DNA from: Sthenelais limicola
Taxonomy: Eukaryota; Annelida; Polychaeta; Phyllodocida; Sigalionidae
DNA: 64,000 nucleotides
NCBI GenBank assembly: GCA_942159475.1
Contig: OW804094.1
Coordinates: forward strand, 14,452,132-14,516,131
Reading direction: 5' to 3'
The notes below the pieces were generated by a model. It ran no database searches. It was not told the DNA's origin and saw only the letters and a list, made by a program, of their open reading frames with translations. The position numbers were made by a program, and so were the translations under genes. Numbering within the stretch: the stretch's first letter is position 1; every line of letters starts with the position of its first letter. Shown piece after piece: positions 51,870 through 63,102 of this stretch.

Positions 51870-52472
51870 TGTAGTGGATATGAGGATCAGCGCAAGTCTA
51901 GTATAGCTTGCTGTTGTTTTAACTCTTATATAACCGGGTCGGCCTTCAAGGTCAAGGTTGGAGCTCCGCTCGCTCAGCCTTTCAAGCCTTTCGGATCTGT
52001 TCCGTTTTTACCTTGAATGAAATGTAAGCTTTACCCTAGTTACAGATTACCTTTCATCTTTCTGCATTGACCAGAATACGTACTGTATTGCATAACTGTG
52101 ATGTATTGTGTATCTCCTGTATCACTTATTCCTGTACGAAGAACATCTTGCCATTTACTTGTACACACCTTGTTATTGTACGGATTGTATTTGTGACTAT
52201 TCCGGAAATCCTTTCCGTCAGATGTCTTGGTTAGCCCGGCTGACCATGTACCTTGTGATTGCACTGTGGGGGAAATAAAGCTACGGAAACAGAGATCGTC
52301 GTCCATGTTTTACTTTCCCTTAGTCGAGAGGAGAATCGAACCTGGGTTGTCTAAGTAATAGCACGAAGGTTATCGCGGGCTGGATAACTAGTGTCACCAT
52401 TTACTGATAAACTACCTGTAGGAGAGCCTACAGCCCCGGATTGGTAATCGAGATATCCGGGGGTTCACTACA
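51870..52472 (+). repeat. 3' LTR of the Gypsy element
   Basis: 603 bp; matches the 5' LTR without a difference that I could see. Confidence 0.95.
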
Positions 52473-53290
52473 ATTATATATTAATTATAAATTGTATATT
52501 TTGATATACCATCATATTTGAAAAGATTAGATCGAGGCGATTCTAATCATGGTAAACATTAGGACATGTATTAAGTATTTCTATATTTTAAGTTTGATAT
52601 TTTTATTTTTGAAAAAAAGTTTTCAGTATTTTTTGGTGGACAATTACACGTAAAGTAGGTATAAATAATAGGATGACTTTAGAAATGCTGGTAGCATGAA
52701 TACGTGTACAAAATGTCAAGACAGTGTCATAAAAATGTTATCCGTTTCAGGAAAATGAGTCATAAGTCGCAAAATATGGATTTTGAGATATCACCATAAT
52801 TGAAAAGATGAGATCGAGGTGATTCCAATGATAGTAAACACTATGACATGCACCCAAAAAGGATTTCTATATTTTAAGTTTGTTATTTTTTTTTCTGAAA
52901 AAAAAAGTGGTATTCATCCTTTTTCAGCCTAATTTAGCAGAATTTACTAAATGGATCAACAAAAGAGTACACAATTGTATATTTCTATAATCTAAGTTTG
53001 ATATTTTTATTTTCTAAAAGAAAAGTTTGCAATGTTTTTGGATGGGTAATTACCAGTAAAATAACTAAATATACGCCATACAAAGTTCTTCAAAACGCAA
53101 GGATATATTTGGTACAATGTTCTGAAATTTCTTACACAGATTCATATGCCTATGACGGCTAAACCCTCCTAAAATCAGAACATTTCAATAAAGAGATCTT
53201 GTGACAAAAAACACTTTGAAAAATATCAATTTTGCGACTTGTGACTTATCTTCCTGAAACACATCACAAATAGAGGATAATCCACTGTAC
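52473..53290. repeat. Family-A MITE remnants
   Basis: 52,473-52,670 continues the MITE split by the Gypsy element and is cut short. A second copy runs 52,744-53,268 and carries a short family-B-like insert (CCTAATTTAGCAGAATTTAC near 52,928). Confidence 0.75.
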
Positions 53291-53575
53291 CTGGAGTGTG
53301 TTGTTAGGTGCGGACTGGCAGCCATTATTGTGAGGAGTGACTGTAGGAGCAGCAGGAGTAGGAGATACTGTAGTAGGCTGGGTGGCGGAGGATTCATCGT
53401 TACACTTATTCTCCTTCTTCACCTGCCTCCTCACCGGTTTGTGCACTTTGTCTAGTTTCGTCTCCACCCACTGTAGTCTAGCGGAATGCTCTTCTCTCAA
53501 CGTGGCAATCTTACCGAACTCTCCGTTATGTCTGCACTTGTTGAATAATTGTTCACGCTGGCTGTCGAAATATTT
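53291..53575 (-). CDS. Divergent homeobox gene, exon with homeodomain helix 3 end
   Basis: The acceptor TTTTCCAG and donor CAG/GTACAG bound a 285-bp phase-0 exon. It begins KYFDSQREQLFNK, which continues the homeodomain from K46 in the upstream exon: K47, Y48, F49, D50, S51, Q52, R53. The usual homeodomain has W48, F49, N51, R53, so the near-invariant Trp and the DNA-contacting Asn are replaced. After the homeodomain comes a helical charged stretch (TLREEHSARLQWVETKLDKV) and a Thr/Pro-rich end. The join to 37,637-39,634 is phase 0. Confidence 0.75.
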
Positions 53576-53588
53576 CTGGAAAATTATA

Positions 53589-54456
53589 ATAAGTGAGTGA
53601 GTGAGTGAGTGAGTTAGATTGGTTGCTTTATGCCCTTATCAACACATTTAATAGGGTTATATCAAGGGCGAGAGAGTGAGTGAGTGAGTGAGTGAGTGAG
53701 TGAGATAGGTTGCTTTACGCCCTTATCAACACATTTAAGATGGTTATATCAAGGGCGGGAGAGTGAGTGAGTGAGATAGGTTGCTTTACATCCTTATCAA
53801 CACATTTGTGGTGTGTTTCAGGAAAATGAGTCATAAGTCGCAAAATTCATATATTTAGAAGTCATTTAGTCACAAGATCTCCTTTTTGGAATGTTTTCAT
53901 TTTTGGAGTATCTAGTCAGATAGGTCTTATGAATACATGGACCAAATTTCATGATAGTGTATTGAATATACTCATGCATTTCTAAGATCATCCTATGGAG
54001 TACATTTATCGACTTTACCAGTAATTGTTCACCCATCAATATTGAAAACTTTTTTTTTTTCAGAAATAAAAATATCAAACTTAAAATATAGAAATACTTA
54101 TTTAATGCCCTTAATGTTTACTACCATTGGAATCACCTTGATCTCCTCTTTTTAAATATAATGGTGTCTCAAAATCTATTTTTTGCGACTTATGACTCAT
54201 TTTCCTGAAACGCATCACATTTAAGATGGTTATATCAAGGGCGGGAGAGTGAGTGAGTGAGTGAGATTGGTTGCTTTACGCTCTTATCAACACCTTTAAT
54301 ATGGTTATATCAAGGGCGGGAAAGCTGAGAGGGAGGCAGTTTATGATCATACCCAGGAAATAGAGATAGAGAAGAAGGGAGAATGAGTGAGTGAGATTGG
54401 TTGCTTTACGCCCTTATCAACACATTTAATATGGTTATATCAAGGGCAGGAGAGCT
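53589..54456. repeat. Array of GTGA-linked family-C repeats with a MITE inside
   Basis: At least five copies of the GTGA plus TTGCTTTACGCCCTTATCAA core in the same direction. One copy is split by a family-A MITE (53,808-54,219): the flanks ACATTT and ATTTAAGATGG are contiguous in the neighbouring copy at 53,731. Confidence 0.8.
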
Positions 54457-54597
54457 GAGAGGGAGGCACTTTATGGTCATACACAGGAAATAGAGATAGA
54501 GAAGAAGGGAGAGAGAGAGACAGAGAAAAGAGACAGAAAGGCACTTTATGGCCATACCCAGGACGCAAATTATAATGAGAGTAATGGATATTGATCA

Positions 54598-55293
54598 GAT
54601 GGGTCAGATCGTCAGAAAATGTACAATTCGCCTTCACCAATCCACTCAAATAACCCGAATTTAAGAGACAATTGACGTTCAAAATACAGTTTAAGACAAT
54701 CAAAAAGACATTGTTAATCAAAACAATCATGCCAAAATTACTCTGATATTTTTCAGTCTAATTTAGCAGAAGTTTGCAAATGGGTACAGCTGCCAAATTG
54801 TGTGAAAATCTTCTTAAATTATACCTAGATTTTGCATTTATGTAGCCTGAGAATATCGGGAACTCCCGAAACTACACAAATAAAATATATTTTCAAAAAG
54901 GGAATAGGCGAGTTAATAACCTATTATTTATTCATTGCACCTCCTATTCATATTTAATTTGAAAGCTTGCGAGTTTCTACATGGAAATCGGTCAAAATTC
55001 TGTCATTGACAGCTCTTCTGAATGGACCTTCATTTTTTAACACACTATGTTGTCATATGGGTCAGATTTTCAGAAAATGTACAATTGACCTTCACCAATC
55101 CCCTCAAATAACCCAAACTTTAGACGAAAATAAAGTTCAAAATACAGTTCAACCCAACCAAACAGATTGCTAGAATCAATGCAATGCCGAATATACTTAA
55201 ATTTACGTAGTAGGCCTATTGACCGAATTGCAGCATAATTTACTAAATGTGTACAGCTGCCAATTGTACATTTTCTGAAAATCTGACCCACAT
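54598..55293. repeat. Two family-B MITEs
   Basis: 54,598-54,810 is degraded, with only the left end clear. 55,057-55,293 is well preserved with 30-bp inverted ends (GGGTCAGATTTTCAGAAAAT). Confidence 0.8.
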
Positions 55294-55431
55294 ATTTTAT
55301 TTAAATAACAAACTATTTATCTTTTGGCCTATGTTGTCATATATTTTATTTGAATAACAATAATTATCAAAATACTGTCATTGACAGCTCTTCCGAAAGG
55401 ACCTTCATTTTTTAACATACTATGTTGCCAT

Positions 55432-55493
55432 GTGGGTCAGATTTTCAGAAAATGTATAATTCATCTTCACCAATCCTCTCAAATATATATATA
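55432..55493. repeat. Family-B MITE, left part, split by a LINE
   Basis: GTGGGTCAGATTTTCAGAAAATG up to CCTCTCAAATA. The rest of the element resumes at about 60,152 with ACCCAAACTT and ends at 60,332. Confidence 0.85.
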
Positions 55494-56097
55494 TATAGAA
55501 TTTTTATTCAGTAAACAATTTACAGAATCGGACATTTACATCTACTGATAGCTCTTCCAGTAAGCCCTTAACAAAGAAAATGAATATACAAAATTCAGTC
55601 GTAAGATAAACACATTAATGATATAGCAATGTACTCAAATTTTTTGTGAGTAGCTTTACAGGATATGTTCGCTTAATTTTTGATCAACTACAATTGAGTA
55701 TGCTTAAAAATTTCTTTTAGTTGTTTACTCTTATTAATCAAGCTTTGTACTTGCGATTTGAATATAACTCGTAACAATGAGTTTAGTTTTTGATTTTGTT
55801 TGCATAGAGAACACTACGCAATTACAATTTTCCTTCTTGTGAATTCTAGATTTCAACAATTATGGACATAGAACATATTACAGTGAAAGAATGAATAACT
55901 TGTTCCCCCTCCCTTTTTACGGTAACGAAGTGACATAGTGGAATTTTATAACACCAATTCCACCTCGTCGCCTCTGAGCTAAGATTTTACCCATCGTTAT
56001 ATCGATTATACTTTCCAGGACTACAAGCCTGTGAGATGGCATTAATGACATTAATGTATATATTTGCTATACAAGTAATACAATATTCACTGATATA

Positions 56098-59076
56098 TCA
56101 GTTTCTACCCTCTTCGTTTGAAACTCTTAAGTAAGGGTCATAGTCATTATAGTAATTGTTTTTTAGATAACTTCTAAATTCTTTAAGCGTAGGGATTACC
56201 TGAATTTTTTCCGGAAGGTTATTCCAAAGGGAAGTTAATTGGTATACATATGATTTTTTAAAAGTTTCCACCCTAGGGTGTGGAACTTTCAATATTTTCC
56301 CTGATTTTAAACTCCGGAGATTCAAGTTTCTATTGTCGATATTTTTTGAGTCACGAGATTTAATGAAAGCCAAGTTTAATAGGTGGGCATCTCTTCTCGT
56401 TTGTAACATAGGTAATTTTAGGCTTTGGTGTATCTCTTCAGAACTAGTCATCTTTGGAAGGTGCAGAATTATTTTAAAAGCTGAGTTCTGCAGAGACTGA
56501 AGTTTTTGAAGATGGGACTTAGCGGTGGAACCGAAGAATAGATCACCGTAGTCTAATATTGGCAAAACCATTGTTTTATAAATCAAAAGAAGAGTGTCTT
56601 GGTTACATGCCCCATACAACTTTGACATGGCTCTCACCTTACCTCTGACCGTATTGGTCTTTTTAACCATAAACTTTTTAAAATTCACTTTTTGATCTAT
56701 CTCGATCCCCAAATATTTATAGGCTATAACATTTTCAAGTTTTTGGCCATTGATAACATAATTTGTTGCCTCTCTGTGCTGCCTGTTACTAGAACTGATG
56801 GTTACCGTCTTGCATTTATTTATATTTAGTGAAATTTTGTTAATAGCACACCACTTTTCTATATTGTTAAGATCCGACTGAAGGTCATTTACAGTATCAA
56901 GACCCAGCGGTTTTTCTTTATAAATTACAGTGTCGTCTGCAAAAAGTTGTATAAAGCTATTATTTGTAACATCACATAAGTCGTTTATATAAACGATAAA
57001 CATCAGAGGTCCTAATGATGTCCCCTGAGGGACTCCACAGGTAACTGGTTTCAGGGAGGAGAGGTGACCGTCCACGATGACCCTTTGATTTCTGTTTTCG
57101 AGGTAATTTTTAAACCAGCCTAAAGATTTCTGTCCCACCCCAATTTTTTCCAATTTTTGTAGTAATAAAACATGATTTACAGTATCAAAGGCTTTTTTAA
57201 AGTCTAAAAATATTAAATCAACAGCCTTTTTATTATTGATACTATTATATACCCTCTCTAGTAATTGGTCATGAGCCTCGTTTATGGACCTCCCCTTCCT
57301 GAACCCAAACTGATCCTTACACAATAGGTTGTTTCTTTCTAAGTAACTTGCAAGTTGGCTCTGAATACAATATTCTAATACCTTGGCAGGCAGATTTATA
57401 ACAGATATTGGCCTATAGTTACCGGCTATTTTTCTATTTCCCTCTTTAAACAGGGGGGTTACATTTGCTTTTTTAAAATCTAAGGGGATCTGAGAGTTCT
57501 CAATAGTGAGATTATATAAGTAAGAAAACTGTTGACTTAACGCACGTATACAAGGTTTGAGGATTTTTGTAGGGAGAAGGTCTATCCCAGATGCCTTATA
57601 GTTTCCAATTCTTTTTAAGGCAGCTTCAACTTGAAATCTATCTATAGGTTGTAAATTGAACGATTCTCGTTCATCCCCGTTCTTTAAGGTTTTGTTTTGT
57701 TTATTCCCCTGAGACAGTAAAGATGTGTCTGTATCAGAGTCATCTAATTTTATTTTACTGGCTAATGTTGGCCCTATATTTACGAAGAAATCATTTATTG
57801 CTTCTGCTGCCTCTTCTCCTCTTAACATATTTCTATTTTCGGTATTTATAGTAATTTCTTCCCCTTTCCCTTTGGCTTTCTCAGGGTTTAAAAGGGGTTT
57901 TAAAATATTCCACATTTTATGCGGGTCATTTTTATTCTCCGAAATCTGATCTTTTATGTATTTGTCCTTGGCCTTTTTAACTTCCTCGACTACCTTGCAT
58001 CTAAGACCTCTGGCCTTCTCCCAGTCCTCTTTTTTCATGGTCCTTCTAGCTACCCTATAAGCCTTATCCCTTGACTTGGACAGATTTAATATAACATCAC
58101 TATACCACTCTGGCATTTTTCTAACATTTTTAAATTCCTTTAAAGGGCACATTCTGTTGACGAACTTGTCTATATTTGAGAATATAATTTCCCAGGCTTT
58201 CTCTACATTTCTCGTCTGGTACAGGTCACTCCAGTCTAGGTCGGACAGTATATCCTTTAGAATCCTAGTGTCTAGGCATTTTGTGTTTCTGGCAGTAAAA
58301 GTTTCTGTTTTATAAGAATTTCTCTCCTTTTTTATTTGCATAAAAATAGGGAGATGATCACTAGCATTGATATCTATAGTGCCAGTGTTTTTTAGGATTT
58401 TTATATTTGTATATATGTGATCGATAAGGGTTGAAGATTTTATCCCTATCCTGGTATTTGTTTTTATCACCTGCTGCAGATTAAATTTGCCTATCAAGTT
58501 TCTAAAAGACTCTGCCCCAGACCTGGTGCCAGTATCCACATTGGAGGCTTCATAATTGAAATCTCCCGTAATAATAATATCTTTTGATGTATCTAAATCA
58601 TTTAATACATTGTCTAGAAAAGCCAGTGCCCTTGTTAGGTCCCCTTGCGGGGGTCTGTACACATTGAGGATAATTTTGTCCTTAACAAATTTTTTCTTAA
58701 CCTCAATGACTTGCACCTCGATATGTTCGTTAGATAAATTAAGTGAGTCATTATTTCCGTCGATTATCTCCAGAGACTGGTGTACATAGGATAGTAGGCC
58801 TCCCCCTCTTCTCTTTCTTATTCTGTCGTTTCTTACAATTTTATAGTTTTGTAGGTTTAATTCGCTATTGGAAACATTACCATTAAGCCAAGTTTCCTGT
58901 ATTGACAATATAGAAGGCTCAGTGTCTAAAACGAATTGTCGAACTTGATCGACTTTTTGTTTCAGGCTTCGAACATTCCAAGAAATAAGTTTTATCCCTT
59001 TCATTTGTTTAACCTTGCTCGTGAGTATACATTCGTTTGAACAAAATTGTTCAATATTATTTCCTGAGTTATCCAT
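56098..59076 (-). CDS. LINE ORF2: endonuclease and reverse transcriptase
   Basis: 992 residues, ATG at 59,076. The N-terminal APE endonuclease has LISWNVRSLKQKVDQVRQFV (about 30-50), IQETWL (about 60), IIITGDFNYEA (about 170) and SDHLPIFMQI. The reverse transcriptase has the block FLDFKKAFDTVNHVLLLQKL, GVPQGTSLGPLMFIVYINDL and the catalytic FADDTVIYK (about 713). The C-terminal thumb region ends with LTSLWNNLPEKIQVIPTLKE, typical of Jockey/CR1-type LINEs. No frameshift or stop, all catalytic residues present, so it may still supply active protein. Confidence 0.95.
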   Translation of the reverse strand: MDNSGNNIEQFCSNECILTSKVKQMKGIKLISWNVRSLKQKVDQVRQFVLDTEPSILSIQETWLNGNVSNSELNLQNYKIVRNDRIRKRRGGGLLSYVHQSLEIIDGNNDSLNLSNEHIEVQVIEVKKKFVKDKIILNVYRPPQGDLTRALAFLDNVLNDLDTSKDIIITGDFNYEASNVDTGTRSGAESFRNLIGKFNLQQVIKTNTRIGIKSSTLIDHIYTNIKILKNTGTIDINASDHLPIFMQIKKERNSYKTETFTARNTKCLDTRILKDILSDLDWSDLYQTRNVEKAWEIIFSNIDKFVNRMCPLKEFKNVRKMPEWYSDVILNLSKSRDKAYRVARRTMKKEDWEKARGLRCKVVEEVKKAKDKYIKDQISENKNDPHKMWNILKPLLNPEKAKGKGEEITINTENRNMLRGEEAAEAINDFFVNIGPTLASKIKLDDSDTDTSLLSQGNKQNKTLKNGDERESFNLQPIDRFQVEAALKRIGNYKASGIDLLPTKILKPCIRALSQQFSYLYNLTIENSQIPLDFKKANVTPLFKEGNRKIAGNYRPISVINLPAKVLEYCIQSQLASYLERNNLLCKDQFGFRKGRSINEAHDQLLERVYNSINNKKAVDLIFLDFKKAFDTVNHVLLLQKLEKIGVGQKSLGWFKNYLENRNQRVIVDGHLSSLKPVTCGVPQGTSLGPLMFIVYINDLCDVTNNSFIQLFADDTVIYKEKPLGLDTVNDLQSDLNNIEKWCAINKISLNINKCKTVTISSSNRQHREATNYVINGQKLENVIAYKYLGIEIDQKVNFKKFMVKKTNTVRGKVRAMSKLYGACNQDTLLLIYKTMVLPILDYGDLFFGSTAKSHLQKLQSLQNSAFKIILHLPKMTSSEEIHQSLKLPMLQTRRDAHLLNLAFIKSRDSKNIDNRNLNLRSLKSGKILKVPHPRVETFKKSYVYQLTSLWNNLPEKIQVIPTLKEFRSYLKNNYYNDYDPYLRVSNEEGRN

Positions 59077-59816
59077 TGTTTATTATTGGATAATTTCTCC
59101 TTCTACAGTGAAGGATTTCTATTAATTTACCCGTGCAGGCAAAATTTCTTATGTCAAAGCTACATGGCTTACCCCAAAAATACATAACAAGCATTAAAGA
59201 TACAATATGAAATACAATAGGAGGTAGGGATCCTGTTCCCCCGAAGGATTTTACATGAAAATGTTATTTAAATCAGTTGTTAATTTTGTGGAATTTTTAT
59301 ATTTTTAAATAACCATAAGCTTAAGAGGGGAACCTCCCGTACAATAAATTGTACATCGCCTTAAGTATTTTGTCATTATTCCTTGTATAGTTAACACCGA
59401 TCCTATAGTCATGTTAAATTTTATATAGTAAGAGTCAAGTCAACAAGGAGGCACATACCTTATCGTTAACTGATCATCTCTCCATAGCGTGTAATGACTT
59501 TGACCACCGATAATTTAATAGTCATTTATAACAGTATAATCAAACTGTTTTGAATGGAGATACTGTGAGAGTGAAACATTCTTCCTGAAGTCGGGCTAGA
59601 GAAAACTCCTGTCTCAGGAGAGAATGTCTCACCTCAGGCAAACCATCCATGCAGAATATATAATTCTATACGGTAAGACAATTTCGCAGAATTTATTTTG
59701 ATCAAGCAGTCTCTAAAATTGGAGAAAAATTCTGTGGTACCATAACACGACATTAAATGTATTGTAACCACCCACGTGATAACAAGTAAAATACAGGCTT
59801 ATACCATCCGTTACTA
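59077..59816. other. Spacer between LINE ORF1 and ORF2
   Basis: 740 bp without a supported ORF; part of the LINE. Confidence 0.5.
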
Positions 59817-60150
59817 TTATATTTTGTGGTAAGTCTTAATTAGGTCTTCTGCTACTCCACGTCGGAGGGCTGGAGATAAATGACAACCGTCATCATCTAA
59901 TAGGTGATAGTAAGTTGAGTACATGGATCTCAATGTGGTTTTGTGCTTCCTTCGAGCCCTGTGGTGGTGTACAAGGTTGCAGAAATAGGGAGTAGGAACG
60001 TGGTGAAGTTTGTTTCGTAACTTTACTGCATTGTTGAATGCTATAACTTCTCTGTCCAACAGTTCTTGGTCCTCCTCTATAGCATTCAATTTGCTGACTG
60101 TTAAGATTTTCCTTAAGGAGCTTGTATAATTGGCGACGTGTTGGTTGTCA
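59817..60150 (-). pseudogene. LINE ORF1 fragment, SGNH-esterase-like end
   Basis: The open frame enters from MITE sequence. From about 60,150 it encodes LINE material ending in YYHLLDDDGCHLSPALRRGV. DGCHL fits the DxxH box of SGNH esterase domains, which occur in ORF1 of CR1/L2-like LINEs. The N-terminal portion is missing because the insertion is 5' truncated. Confidence 0.55.
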
Positions 60151-60151
60151 A

Positions 60152-60332
60152 TATTAACCCAAACTTGAGACAAATAAAGTTCGAAATACTGTTCAACTTC
60201 ACCAAACAGATTGCTAGAATCGATGCATTGACGAATATACTCGAGTTTACCTCTTGGCCTAATTGCAGTATAATTTACTAAATGTGTACAGCTGCTAATT
60301 ATACATTTTCTGAAAATCTGACCCATATATTC
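60152..60332. repeat. Family-B MITE, right part
   Basis: Continues 55,432-55,493 and ends TTCTGAAAATCTGACCCAT. Confidence 0.85.
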
Positions 60333-60514
60333 TATTCAAGATAAGATAAGTTGTTTTTTATTTGTCATTTTCGATGAGTACAAAAGAGTACAAACGAGTA
60401 ACATATGAATAGACAAATTGGTCGATATGCCTTTATGAAACAAACTATTTATCTTTTGGCCTATGTTGTCATATCTTATTTAAATATAAACAATATTTAT
60501 CTTTTTGGCCTTAC

Positions 60515-60835
60515 CTTAACGCGTTGGGGTGTGAGGTTGAGTTGTGCTGCGAGGCGGTAGTGTCGGGAAGTGCCTATATACATACACTGTGCAAAGGCTT
60601 CCTCTAACTCAGCATGCTGAAGGTAAGTCAGTGGGTTAGGGCCAGCTACCCTCTTCTTCTTCTGCTCAGGTACTCCTGTTTCTATCTTCTCTTCTGTCTC
60701 CCTCTTCCTCTTCTTCTTTTCTTGTTTCACGTTCTCCTGCTTCACTGTCTTGAATTTCAACTGTTTTTTCGCGCCTTTCTGTTTCTGCTTCTTCTGTACT
60801 TCAGTGCATGGATTTTCAGTGGCGGATGGACGGTC
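60515..60835 (-). CDS. Divergent homeobox gene, exon with homeodomain helices 1-2
   Basis: Acceptor CCTTTTCAG and donor AAG/GTAAGG bound a 321-bp phase-0 exon. The first 60 residues are Lys-rich (KKQKQKGAKKQLKFKTVKQE; KKKRKRETEEK), likely nuclear localisation. Then the homeodomain starts: LEEAF fits L16-F20, MYIGTSRHYRLAAQLNLTPQ fits residues 24-43 with Y25, A35 and L40 in place, and RVK ends at position 46. The intron after residue 46 is a position known from many homeobox genes. The remainder of helix 3 is in 53,291-53,575. Confidence 0.78.
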
Positions 60836-62851
60836 CTGAAAAGGTAAAACGAGTGGAGATTTTATATAGAATTGAAAATAATTTATGCTGGATCTAATGT
60901 TAGATGATAGCCCCTTTTTTTCTGTAGGCAAGGGCAAATAGTTCCTCAGACTTTCAACTTCTGTGCACGTTTAATTTGAAAGCTGTGTGGGTGTAGAATA
61001 TGTAGAATTTGGATTTCAATAATTTGTAATAAATCTGACACATTTGTGATGTGTGCAGGAAAATGAGTCACAAGTCGCAATTTATATATTTTTCAAAGTG
61101 ATTTATTCACAAGATTTCATTGTTGGAATGTTTCCATTTTGTGGGTATCTAGTCCTTGAGGTCGTATGAATGTTTATTAAATATATCCTTGCATTTCTAA
61201 GATCATGCTAGAGTGTATTTAGCTACTTTACTAGTAATTGTCGACCCAGAAATATATCAAAATTAAAACATAGAAACACTTATTAGCTGTCCTAATGTTT
61301 ACCATCATTGGGATCTGCTTGATCTAATCTTTTCGAATATGATGATATCTCAAAATCCATTTGTGCGATTTGTGACTCATTTTCCTGTTACAAATCACAT
61401 TCGTAGATGGAACCGCAACATTGAGAATAGCTGAGAATATCATTGGAATTAGGGAAAAGTGAGAGCAAATTTTAATATAAACAATTAAATGACTTTAAAA
61501 CCTCACTCCAGTTCATAATGTTGGGAATGTTATCTAAAGTTTGTGAACACAAATTGTACATAATTACTGTGACGTCATATGTGTTAATAGGGGAGTTGCA
61601 TGTCTCACTGCGCATGTCTATTGCAGTGCATGTTGGGATAGATTTTGTTCAAATCTGACATACAAATATTTGGCAACATTTTTTATCGAAAAAATTGCAA
61701 GAATGGAGGCCAGGCGTTACGTAACATTACATAACACACCAATACCATAGCTTGTGTAAATGATCTAAGAAAACCAAATGCATGATGGGAATGATGGAGG
61801 CTTGTGTTATGGAAACATGTAAAACACATGGATATTGACATTTGGGCATTGATAAATACTCCATGCAGAACATGGCATGTTTTCTATAGATTTTACACTG
61901 TACCATTAGTCCCATAATTCCAGTGCTGGTATGGGGAGAAGTGCGTGAGTGGCGCCACCTACAGATATTCTATACAACCATGCATCACCCACGTCTCAAG
62001 ATATATCATTTCCCGTTATAGAGATGTGTATCTCCTAATATAAGCTAATATACTTTAGATGGAATTTGTATAGTGAAAATAAAGTCATGGTGTATAGGAA
62101 CTTTTTCCACATTTGAAAAAGAAAATCTTGCAATCGTTAATACTATATGGATAAAAGTGGGTGGGATGGGAGAAGCATTTAGTTAAATTAGGCTGTGAGT
62201 ACAATTTTAATGTTAATTAGTATATACTAATGTAAGCCTCTGTAAACATATGGGTCAGATCGTAAGGAAATGTACAATTGGCAGCTCTACACATTAGGAA
62301 CATTCTGCTAAATTAGACTAAATATTTGTCTATACTAGGTATATCTGAGTATATTTGTTATCGCATTGATTTAGAGTATCAGTTCTGTTGTGTTAAACTG
62401 CATTCTGAAGCTCATTTGTGTCTTAAATTTGGGTTATTTGAGAGGATTGGACAAGTTAAATTGTACGTTTTCTGGCGATTTCACCCATATTCTATAATAG
62501 CACTCACAGTCTAATTATATTAGCCCACTTCGCACTTAGTTATTTCATCATTCTAATAATTTCAAAAAATTCTTATTGTTCGCTACATAATTAAGTAAAA
62601 CATATCAAATCAAAACAATTCTGGTGTCAATTTCCGATTGTAGAAAACAATTATACTTTTAAATGTTCAGTTCAAAAGTTTGTGGCACCTAGGACAAAAG
62701 CTGATTGGGTTCTCTTTTGAGTCGACTACCTGATTTAATTATCATTCTTTGATTTTGAGTTTGAAAAATAAACCTGACATCGGTATACGCAGAATTGTAA
62801 ATCCCCTGTCAGCAAAAAGTTACATTAGATAATAACAATTAAATGACATAC
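60836..62851. other. Homeobox intron with MITEs
   Basis: No exon seen. It holds a family-A MITE (61,045-61,399) and a family-B MITE (62,252-62,491, reverse orientation). Confidence 0.6.
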
Positions 62852-63102
62852 TGTCTTTGTGGCAATTTCGTCACAATGTACAGGGGTAGAAGTCCGCGGA
62901 GGCGTTAGTACTTCGCTACAGAAAAGTCTGTCGCTGCTGTCATCTTTCTCTGCCAGTAGGGGCGATGGTGGCGCTGCGGTGTCAACCCGCAAGAATCCAG
63001 GCTCAGTGGTGCCACCTATCAGGTCCAGAGAGAAACGAAGCTCCTCGCCGAGGGTAAATTTTTGCGGGATGTGCTGTGGTGAGGGGACCGGGTGGTAGAC
63101 CA
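62852..63102 (-). CDS. Divergent homeobox gene, upstream exon
   Basis: Acceptor TCTCTTCCAG and donor ACA/GTATGT bound a 251-bp exon. It starts with two bases of a split codon and ends in phase 0, matching the next exon. It encodes about 83 residues (VYHPVPSPQHIPQKFTLGEE, then VDTAAPPSPLLAEKDDSSDR) with no known domain. Base composition is higher in GC than the flanking intron, as for the other exons. The start of the gene is beyond the window or in an unrecognised exon. Confidence 0.6.

Larger units (their letters stand above)
40909..52472 (+). mobile_element. Ty3/Gypsy LTR retrotransposon with a third ORF (11.6 kb)
   Basis: 603-bp LTRs on both sides beginning TGTAGT and ending ACTACA. A primer-binding region TGGTGCCGTGCC follows the 5' LTR and a polypurine tract GGAGGGGG precedes the 3' LTR. 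Order: gag (41,622-43,487), pol with protease, reverse transcriptase, RNase H and integrase (43,496-48,097), then ORF3 (49,224-51,269). All three frames are open and the LTRs look identical, so insertion is recent. It lies antisense in an intron of the homeobox gene. Confidence 0.95.
55490..60150 (-). mobile_element. APE-type LINE (Jockey/CR1-like), 5' truncated
   Basis: On the minus strand: a truncated ORF1 (60,150-59,817), a 740-bp spacer, an intact ORF2 (59,076-56,098), about 600 bp of 3' sequence and a TA microsatellite tail (near 55,483-55,497). Inserted in a family-B MITE and sense-oriented in a homeobox intron. Clade not fixed without a tree. Confidence 0.85.

Noticed and set aside
60151..60326. 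N-terminal 58 codons of the 169-codon ORF ending at 59,817
   Set aside because: They are translated MITE family-B sequence; the same peptide appears from other MITE copies (for example near 55,291).
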